Assembly (NCBI GenBank): GCA_007136165.1
Contig: SLHK01000209.1
Location: 1 to 6,281 of the forward strand
Source of the DNA: Syntrophomonadaceae bacterium
Lineage (GTDB): Bacteria; Bacillota; Dethiobacteria; PWVN01
Direction: 5' to 3'
DNA: 6,281 nucleotides
A model generated the notes under the pieces. That model had not been told where the DNA came from, searched no databases, and worked only from the letters and a program-made list of their open reading frames with translations. Shown here in pieces: positions 1 through 5,038 of the stretch. The stretch's first letter is position 1. The number at the start of each line of letters is the position of its first letter. The position numbers and the translations under genes were made by a program.

Positions 1-1619
1 AGGGTCCCCTCTTCCACTTCCCCTTGGTGGACCACCTGCCCGTAGGGTGAAAAGTGGGTGGCGTCCACCCTGACCCGCACACCCGGGGCCTTCAGGACCC
101 CCTTGTCCCCCACCTGGCCGCCTCCTTCGGCATAGAAAGGAGTCCGGTCCAGGACCACCTGGACCTCCCGGCCGGCGGGAACCTCCTGCCGCCTTTCCCC
201 CTGGCTGAAAAGGGCCGCCACGGTACCCGGGCCCGCCTGCTCTCCATAGCCGGTAAAGGCAGTTTCCAAGTCCTTGATATACCTGAAAAGATCTGCATCC
301 CCCGTCTTTTCCTTTCTTTTGGCCTGAGCGGAACGGGCCCGTTGCCGCTGCTCCTCCATGGCCTCGTTAAAACCGTCCTCATCCACCCTGCACCCCTTCT
401 CCGTGAGGATTTCCCGGGTCAGGTCCAGGGGAAAACCAAAGGTATCGTAAAGGCGGAAGGCCACATCCCCCGGAAGGACCTTCCGGCCCCGGTCTTTAAG
501 GCGGCGGATTTCTTCCTCCAGGATGTGGGTGCCCTGGCCCAGGGTTTCCAGGAAGCGTTCCTCCTCCAGTTTAATAACCTGAATTATATAGTTCTGCCGC
601 TGAAGAAGCTCCCCGTAGGGGTCCCCCATTATCTCCCCCAGCAGGGGCACGGCTTTATGGATAAAGGACCCTTCAAAGCCTAAAAGTTTTCCGTGGCGCA
701 GGGCCCGGCGCAAAAGCCGGCGCAGTACATACCCCCGGCCTTCGTTGCCGGGCAGGATGCCGTCTCCCACCATGAAGGAAACCCCCCGGAAATGCTCCGT
801 AATAATTCTCAAGGAGGTGTCCCAGTCCCCTTTTTCTCCCAGGGGAACCTTCCCCAGGGAGGAGAAGAAGTCCAAAAGGGGTTTCACCGTATCTATTTCA
901 AAGAGGCTCTTCACCCCCTGCATAACCAGGGCGATGCGCTCCAGCCCTGCCCCGGTGTCGATGTTTTTCTTTTCCAGGGGCAGGTAGGTGCCGTCCGCCT
1001 GCCGGTCAAACTGGGTAAAGACCAGGTTCCAGATTTCCAGGTACCGGTCACAGTCGCAGCCCACCTGGCATCCCGGGCGGCCGCATCCTTCTTCTTCCCC
1101 CAGGTCGTAGTAAATTTCCGAGCAGGGGCCGCAGGGGCCGGTGCCGATTTCCCAGAAGTTGTCCTCTTTCCCCAAACGGGTAATCCGGTCGGGGGTGAGG
1201 CCGATGTTCTTGTTCCAGATGTCATAAGCCTCGTCATCATCCAGGTAAACGCTGGCATAGAGCCTGTCCGGGTGCAGGTTAAGGTGTTTTGTAACGAACT
1301 CCCACCCCCAGGCGATGGCCTCTTCCTTGAAGTAGTCCCCAAAGGAGAAATTCCCCAGCATCTCAAAAAACGTGGCGTGCCTGGCCGTGTTCCCCACCTG
1401 TTCTATATCAGGGGTGCGGACACATTTCTGGCAGGTGACAACCCGCTTCTTTGGCGGCACCTCCTCGCCGGTAAAATACTTTTTGAGGGGCGCCATCCCC
1501 GCCCCGATGAGGAGCAGGCTGGGATCGTCCTTAGGAATTAAAGAAAAACTTGGTAAAACCAGGTGGTCTTTGGAGGCAAAAAAATCTATGTATTTCTGCC
1601 TGATCTCACTGCTTTTCAC
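1..1619 (-). CDS. alaS: Alanyl-tRNA synthetase (AlaRS), C-terminal part cut off by the left edge
   Basis: The enzyme charges tRNA(Ala) with alanine in the cytoplasm and edits misacylated Ser/Gly-tRNA. The minus frame is open without interruption for 539 codons from a GTG start at 1619 to the edge; the usual length is about 870-880, so roughly 60% is present. The class II catalytic core is at about residues 1-240: motif 1/2 region TARHATFFEMLGNFSFGDYF (78-97) and motif 3 DTGAGLERIA (221-230). A Cys-rich insert at 179-190 (CGRPGCQVGCDC) precedes the EIWNLVFTQF block and may bind metal. The tRNA-recognition block GNEGRGYVLRRLLRRALRHG is at 291-310 and YDTFGFPLDL at 391-400. The editing domain begins at DRTPFYAEGGGQVGD (491-505); its HxxxH metal site should lie just past the edge. 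The GTG start is supported by AAGGAGG (1628-1634) 8 nt upstream and by alignment of the N-terminal residues. It has its own promoter and no frameshift. Identity is very secure. Confidence 0.98.
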   Translation of the reverse strand, partial: MKSSEIRQKYIDFFASKDHLVLPSFSLIPKDDPSLLLIGAGMAPLKKYFTGEEVPPKKRVVTCQKCVRTPDIEQVGNTARHATFFEMLGNFSFGDYFKEEAIAWGWEFVTKHLNLHPDRLYASVYLDDDEAYDIWNKNIGLTPDRITRLGKEDNFWEIGTGPCGPCSEIYYDLGEEEGCGRPGCQVGCDCDRYLEIWNLVFTQFDRQADGTYLPLEKKNIDTGAGLERIALVMQGVKSLFEIDTVKPLLDFFSSLGKVPLGEKGDWDTSLRIITEHFRGVSFMVGDGILPGNEGRGYVLRRLLRRALRHGKLLGFEGSFIHKAVPLLGEIMGDPYGELLQRQNYIIQVIKLEEERFLETLGQGTHILEEEIRRLKDRGRKVLPGDVAFRLYDTFGFPLDLTREILTEKGCRVDEDGFNEAMEEQRQRARSAQAKRKEKTGDADLFRYIKDLETAFTGYGEQAGPGTVAALFSQGERRQEVPAGREVQVVLDRTPFYAEGGGQVGDKGVLKAPGVRVRVDATHFSPYGQVVHQGEVEEGT

Positions 1620-1627
1620 CCTGTATA

Positions 1628-1634
1628 CCTCCTT
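1628..1634 (-). promoter_or_regulatory. Ribosome binding site of alaS
   Basis: A perfect AAGGAGG on the minus strand lies 8 nt before the GTG codon at 1619-1617. It decides in favour of this GTG as the start, since no ATG lies at a suitable spacing. Confidence 0.9.
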
Positions 1635-1647
1635 ACCATTCACAACA

Positions 1648-1676
1648 ATTATATATACTATTTTCCAGCATGTCAA
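1648..1676 (-). promoter_or_regulatory. Consensus sigma-A promoter of alaS
   Basis: On the minus strand a perfect -35 box TTGACA (plus coordinates 1671-1676) is followed after exactly 17 nt by a perfect -10 box TATAAT (1648-1653). Transcription would begin near 1641, giving a leader of only about 20 nt that holds little more than the ribosome binding site. The promoter lies downstream of both hairpins that follow the permease gene, so alaS is probably an independent transcription unit. The call rests on an exact match to both hexamers and the spacer; the start site itself is inferred. Confidence 0.88.
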
Positions 1677-1755
1677 TAAAAGCCAACCAGCGGAAAGGCC
1701 CGCCAAATCCCCTAAATTACCTCTTTAAGCCGGGCAAAATCCCGTCAGCCTTCTT

Positions 1756-1782
1756 AAAAAGCGGCACCAGGGGAAAACCGCT
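1756..1782 (-). terminator. Second, weaker hairpin plus T-tract between the permease gene and alaS
   Basis: On the minus strand AGCGG (1782-1778) can pair with CCGCT (1764-1760) around a 13-nt loop, and a run of T follows at 1760-1756. A U-G pair may lengthen the stem to six. It stands about 40 nt beyond the main terminator and upstream of the alaS promoter, so it is best read as a back-up terminator of the permease transcript. It cannot be an alaS attenuator if alaS starts from the promoter at 1648-1676. The stem is short, so confidence is moderate. Confidence 0.45.
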
Positions 1783-1821
1783 CCCGCCTCCGGTTTAGCT
1801 TGAACCGGCTTTGCGGCCCAT

Positions 1822-1851
1822 AAAAAGGGCACAAGTTTACTTGCGCCCTTT
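1822..1851 (-). terminator. Intrinsic terminator after the AI-2E-type permease gene
   Basis: Read on the minus strand, AAAGGGCGCAAG pairs with CTTGTGCCCTTT (one G-U pair) around a four-base loop, and the T-run continues past the 3' arm. The stem is about 12 bp and begins some 16 nt after the TGA stop codon of the permease gene. Plus-strand reading gives a similar hairpin followed by a shorter T-tract, but no plus-strand gene needs it. Confidence 0.85.
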
Positions 1852-1865
1852 AGAGCTAAACCTTA

Positions 1866-2918
1866 TCAGGTTTCAGCGCCCCAGCGCCGCAGGTGGTTGT
1901 AGATAATCTTTATACAGCCCGCCAGGGGGACAGCGATCAGGAGGCCGATCAACCCCATAAGGCGCCCTCCCAGGATGAGGGCCAGTAAAATAATCAGGGG
2001 GTGCAGGCCCAGCTTCCTCCCCAGAATGGGGGGAGAAAGGAGCTGGCTTTCCACCTGCTGGATGATAACGATGAGGGCCACCACCTTGAGGGCCAACAGG
2101 GGCGATTCCAGGAGGGCCACAATGACGGCGGGGACGGCGCCGATGATGGGGCCAAAGAAGGGAATCAGGTTGGTAATGCCGATGATGATGGCCAAAAGCA
2201 GGGCAAATTCGATCCCCAGTAGCAAAAAGCCCACGTAGGACATAAATCCCACTAAAAAGCTGATAAGTAAAATGCCCCGGATATAGGCTCCCAGCGTCCT
2301 GTCCATATCCCGGGCCAGGCGGGTTGCCCGCCGGCGATGGCCGGAGGGGATGCTCTCCTTGACGGCTGCCCGGATGCGGTCAAAGTCCCGCAGAAAATAA
2401 TAAACCAGGATGGGCAGGAGAAGAAGGATGACGAACCTCTCAAGGAAGCCCAGTATCCTCGCCACCATGTTCTCGAAAACGGAGAGAAGGGTATCTTCCA
2501 GGTCTTCAATCCCTTCGTCGATGATGACCCGCACACTCTCGGGCAGGTTAAACCGGTGATAATCCCTGTGCAGTTCGGCAATAAAATCCTGCAGGCGCAG
2601 GATGTAATCGGGAACCCGCTCAATGAGGCCCTGCATCTCGGCCACAATGGAAGGCACCAGGCCGATGATGAGCAGGCTCAGGCCGCCGAAGATCAAGAGG
2701 AAAATCACCAGGACCGCCGTGGATCGGGGCGACTTGTTCCGGGTTAAAAAAACCACCAGGGGGTTTAACACATAAGAGATGATAAAGGCGGTAAGAAAAA
2801 GATAAATGACTGTAAAAAGGATTTCCCTTTTCGGATACAGCCATCTCAAAAGGATTAGAGCAAAAACGAGAATAATAGCCATCTTGACCAAAGGCAGTTT
2901 GTCATTTATTGCTCTCAT
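1866..2918 (-). CDS. AI-2E family (YdiK/PerM/YtvI-type) membrane permease
   Basis: A 350-residue polytopic inner-membrane protein, a normal length for the AI-2E transporter superfamily. Hydrophobic segments fall at about 13-28, 33-58, 67-90, 160-177, 213-235, 237-269, 276-287 and 305-340. A long hydrophilic, partly amphipathic stretch at 95-155 separates the third and fourth segments, as is typical. The family hallmark near the C-terminal half is TNLIPFFGPIIGAVPAVIVA (249-268), followed by QQVESQLLSPPILGRKLGLHP (287-307). The transported substrate is unknown: the family name comes from an E. coli autoinducer-2 exporter, but other members move sodium/protons or are uncharacterised, so quorum sensing should not be assumed. 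The ATG at 2918 has AAGGAGA (2928-2934) 9 nt upstream. The gene follows the small zinc-ribbon gene by 57 nt with no terminator between, suggesting co-transcription, and ends with TGA followed at once by TAA. Confidence 0.93.
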   Translation of the reverse strand: MRAINDKLPLVKMAIILVFALILLRWLYPKREILFTVIYLFLTAFIISYVLNPLVVFLTRNKSPRSTAVLVIFLLIFGGLSLLIIGLVPSIVAEMQGLIERVPDYILRLQDFIAELHRDYHRFNLPESVRVIIDEGIEDLEDTLLSVFENMVARILGFLERFVILLLLPILVYYFLRDFDRIRAAVKESIPSGHRRRATRLARDMDRTLGAYIRGILLISFLVGFMSYVGFLLLGIEFALLLAIIIGITNLIPFFGPIIGAVPAVIVALLESPLLALKVVALIVIIQQVESQLLSPPILGRKLGLHPLIILLALILGGRLMGLIGLLIAVPLAGCIKIIYNHLRRWGAET

Positions 2919-2975
2919 TTAATCTTCTCTCCTTCGTCCGCCTCCCCTACTCTATTAGTATTTCAACCGGGCCCA

Positions 2976-3143
2976 TTAAATTTCAACTTTTTCATCCACA
3001 TTCACCAGAGTGCCGTCGGATTCCACGTAAAAAAACTTGACCTCTCCCTTGTCCCGGGAGAATTCCAGCAGACAGTTCCAGCAGTAGTACTGGTTGGTCC
3101 CCACCCTGCCGATATCACACGTGCCGCAAATGGGACAATGCAT
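2976..3143 (-). CDS. Small zinc-ribbon protein of unknown function (55 aa)
   Basis: An ATG at 3143 preceded by an ideal AAGGAGG (3153-3159) at 9 nt spacing opens a 55-residue frame ending in TAA at 2978-2976. The N-terminal half carries CPICGTC (residues 3-9) and CWNC (21-24), giving a CxxC...CxxC pair as in a rubredoxin-like zinc ribbon, with one further Cys at 9. The second half (about 30-55) is charged and looks like two beta strands (VKFFYVESDG, LVNVDEKVEI). There is no signal peptide or membrane segment. Zinc binding is inferred from the cysteine spacing; no function can be assigned. Small ribbons of this kind may act as nucleic-acid or protein-binding adaptors. It is the first gene after the mnmA terminator and probably shares a transcript with the permease gene 57 nt downstream. 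Ribosome binding site, start, in-frame stop and the Cys motif together make it a convincing gene. Confidence 0.85.
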   Translation of the reverse strand: MHCPICGTCDIGRVGTNQYYCWNCLLEFSRDKGEVKFFYVESDGTLVNVDEKVEI

Positions 3144-3163
3144 GAGGGGGCACCTCCTTGCGA

Positions 3164-3199
3164 TTTTTTAATATTATTCCCTGATTAGCCAAAAAAAAT
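3164..3199 (-). promoter_or_regulatory. Possible promoter of the zinc-ribbon/permease unit (weak)
   Basis: An AT-rich stretch lies between the mnmA terminator and the zinc-ribbon ribosome binding site. It contains TAATAT (3176-3171 on the minus strand) at the right distance to act as a -10 box with a start near 3164. The sequence 17 nt upstream is the terminator T-tract (ATTTTT) and is a poor -35 box. A promoter is expected here because the terminator would otherwise isolate these two genes, but the exact element is uncertain. Confidence 0.3.
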
Positions 3200-3215
3200 G
3201 CGGCACCATGCCGTG
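3191..3215 (-). terminator. Intrinsic terminator closing the rarA-yigZ-mnmA unit
   Basis: On the minus strand CGGCA (3213-3209) pairs with TGCCG (3205-3201) around a three-base loop, followed by CA and eight consecutive T (3198-3191). It lies about 90 nt after the mnmA stop. The stem is only five bp but GC-rich, and the T-tract is strong. The bases between mnmA and this hairpin (3216-3306) are very GC-rich, with several short self-complementary GGCC/CCGG runs, and hold no convincing gene. Confidence 0.7.
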
Positions 3216-3306
3216 AAAACCCTGTCCCGGCCCGGCCAAACCGGCCCGCGGCCGTTTCCTTAAGCCCCAGCCCCGGGCCAAACCTCCTCATTGTTTCTAG
3301 TCCCGG

Positions 3307-4413
3307 CTAAAAAGACCTCTGGATAACCCCTCCGCCCACCAGCAGGTCCCCCCGGTAAAAGACCACCGCCTGGCCCGGGGTTACGGCGTGGAGAGGCTCG
3401 GCAAATTCCACCCGGGCTTCCCCCTCCTCCGGCGGATGCACCAGAGCCCCCTTCTCCGGGGACCTGTAGCGGATTTTTATGCTCACCTCCAGGGGGGTAT
3501 CAAGGGACTCGAAGGGGATGAAGTTCAAGTCCGACGCCCACAGCCCCCTGGAGGCCGTCTCTTCCCTGGTGCCCACCACCAGGGAATTCTTGTTGACATC
3601 CATGGCCACCACATACAGGGGCTCTCCCACCGCCAGGCCCAACCCCTTCCGCTGGCCGATGGTGTAGAAGGGAATCCCCCGGTGGGTCCCCAGCCTTTCC
3701 CCCCGGGTGTTGAAAATGGGCCCCGGCTTGTAGGTGCTTCCCGTTTCCGACTCCAAAAACCCCTTGTAATCGTCATCGGGAATGAAGCAGATTTCCTGGC
3801 TGTCGGGTTTGCCCGCCACCCTGAGCCCCAGGGCTCTGGCTTTTTCCCTGGTTTCTTCCTTCTCGAAGGGCCCCAGGGGAAAAAGGGCCCGGGCCAGCTG
3901 GTCCTGGTTCATGTGGTAGAGGGTGTAGGTCTGGTCCTTCTTGTTATCCGCGGATTTGCGCAAAAGATGCCTGCCCGTTTCTTCGTCATAGGCCCTGCGG
4001 GCATAATGGCCCGTGGCCACGTAATCCGCCTCCAGTTCCCGGGCTTTTTTTAGGAGGAGGTCAAACTTCATGTACCGGTTGCAGGCGATGCAGGGATTGG
4101 GTGTGCGACCCGCCTGGTATTCCCGGATAAAATAGGAAACCACCTGCCGGTAAAAGGGTTCCTCATAGTTGACCACGTAATAGGGGATGTTAAGCCTGGC
4201 CGCCACCTGGCGGGCATCCTCCACCGCCTCCAGGGCGCAGCAGCCCCGGCCCCGGCCTTCCGCCTCCGACTGGTCTTCGGGGCTGTGCCAGAGGCGCATG
4301 GTTACCCCGATGACCTGGTATCCCTCTTCCTGCAGGAGGGCGGCCGCCAAAGAGCTGTCCACCCCGCCGCTCATGGCCATGAGCACCCGTCTTTTCCTCT
4401 TATCCGTCTGCAT
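3307..4413 (-). CDS. mnmA: tRNA-uridine 2-sulfurtransferase MnmA (TrmU)
   Basis: MnmA adenylates and 2-thiolates U34 in the anticodon of tRNA Lys, Glu and Gln, using sulfur from a cysteine desulfurase relay. From the ATG at 4413 the protein has 368 residues, normal for the family. Visible are the PP-loop SGGVDSS (15-21), GRTPNPCIACNRYMKFD (102-118) with the family's nucleophile Cys111, ATGHYARR (133-140), KKDQTYTLY (158-166) and SQEICFIPDDD (205-215) with the second catalytic Cys209; the C-terminal beta-barrel follows. Residue 108, Asp in E. coli, is Cys here, and a GCC motif sits at 57-59. A TTG at 4428 would add five residues and overlap yigZ by 14 nt; I prefer the ATG because GAGGGGGG (4426-4419) sits 5 nt before it and it follows the yigZ TAG by one base. 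Translational coupling with yigZ is likely. No cysteine desulfurase gene is adjacent. Confidence 0.96.
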   Translation of the reverse strand: MQTDKRKRRVLMAMSGGVDSSLAAALLQEEGYQVIGVTMRLWHSPEDQSEAEGRGRGCCALEAVEDARQVAARLNIPYYVVNYEEPFYRQVVSYFIREYQAGRTPNPCIACNRYMKFDLLLKKARELEADYVATGHYARRAYDEETGRHLLRKSADNKKDQTYTLYHMNQDQLARALFPLGPFEKEETREKARALGLRVAGKPDSQEICFIPDDDYKGFLESETGSTYKPGPIFNTRGERLGTHRGIPFYTIGQRKGLGLAVGEPLYVVAMDVNKNSLVVGTREETASRGLWASDLNFIPFESLDTPLEVSIKIRYRSPEKGALVHPPEEGEARVEFAEPLHAVTPGQAVVFYRGDLLVGGGVIQRSF

Positions 4414-4414
4414 C

Positions 4415-5038
4415 CTATCCCCCCTCAACGTCCCCGGGGTTGATTTCAGCCTGCCCCCGGCTGGTATCCTCCAGCTTTTTTATAAATATACCGGCAAATT
4501 TTTTGCGAACCACCGCCGTCACCGTAACCCGGGAGCCGTATGCAATATTCTTGACGGTACCCTTGAGAGCTTCAATCTCCCGCAGAGTGCCGCCCACGTG
4601 TTCATAGGGCACCTGGATCTGGAAGGCCCGGGTAAAGTACCGGGTCTCGATCGGGGCAGCCCCAACCCCTGCTTCCGCACAGCCCCGGTAGGCCCGGATA
4701 AGCCCTCCCACCCCCAGTTTTACTCCGCCGAAATAGCGGGTACCCACCACCACTACCTGGGTCAGGTCATACTTGTCCAGAACATCCAGCATGGGAGGCC
4801 CCGCCGTGGACGCCGGTTCGCCGTCGTCGGAAAAGCGGCGCAGGGCTGAGTCTCCCAGGCCAATCTTGTAGGCAAAGGCATTGTGGTTGGCATCGTTGAA
4901 CTCTTTGGAGACGGCAGCTATAAAATCCCGGGCTTCGGCCTCCGACGCCGCCGGTGCCAGGGAGGCGATAAAGCGGCAGGCCCCCACCGGGACCTTTACC
5001 CGTACGGGTGCCGTCAGGGTGCGGAAGGAATCACTCAT
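4415..5038 (-). CDS. yigZ: YigZ/IMPACT family protein (UPF0029)
   Basis: A 207-residue cytoplasmic protein, standard length for bacterial YigZ/YvyE. The N-terminal IMPACT/UPF0029 domain (about 15-125) shows NHNAFAYKIG (51-60), FSDDGEPASTAGPPMLDVL (69-87) and the family signature VVVVGTRYFGGVKLGVGGLI (95-114) followed by RAY (115-117). A C-terminal ferredoxin-like DUF1949-type domain follows (about 138-195). The eukaryotic relative IMPACT inhibits Gcn2 activation; the bacterial function is not settled, with a link to translation or nucleic-acid binding suggested by the fold. The ATG at 5038 lies inside the rarA 3' end (the ATGAGTGA overlap of 8 nt) and has only a weak purine-rich stretch upstream, so translation is probably coupled to rarA. 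The stop is one base before the mnmA ATG. Family assignment is secure; role is not. Confidence 0.94.
   Translation of the reverse strand: MSDSFRTLTAPVRVKVPVGACRFIASLAPAASEAEARDFIAAVSKEFNDANHNAFAYKIGLGDSALRRFSDDGEPASTAGPPMLDVLDKYDLTQVVVVGTRYFGGVKLGVGGLIRAYRGCAEAGVGAAPIETRYFTRAFQIQVPYEHVGGTLREIEALKGTVKNIAYGSRVTVTAVVRKKFAGIFIKKLEDTSRGQAEINPGDVEGG

Noticed and set aside
54..1541. Two long plus-strand open frames (54-683 and 693-1541) antisense to alaS
   Set aside because: They lie wholly opposite an intact, clearly recognisable alaS frame. Their length follows from the GC-rich third positions of alaS, and their translations are Pro/Gly/Leu-rich with no recognisable domain.
1756..1782. Attenuator or riboswitch expression platform for alaS
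   Set aside because: The hairpin with T-tract lies upstream of the perfect promoter, so it would not be in the alaS transcript; no aptamer-like or T-box sequence is visible.
1866..2918. Quorum-sensing (AI-2) export function for the permease
   Set aside because: The family name reflects one E. coli member; nothing in the window (no luxS or lsr genes) supports that substrate here.
3216..3306. GC-rich palindromic stretch after mnmA as a repeat element or attachment site
   Set aside because: The GGCC/CCGG runs are short, imperfect and expected by chance in such GC-rich sequence; no second copy is present in the window.
4426..4428. TTG as the start of mnmA
   Set aside because: It would place the purine-rich GAGGGGGG inside the coding region and add five residues that the family does not have; the ATG at 4413 fits better.
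3388..4849. Plus-strand open frames opposite mnmA and yigZ (3388-4053, 4187-4849)
   Set aside because: They are shadows of well-conserved minus-strand genes, have no ribosome binding site of note and show no family motif.
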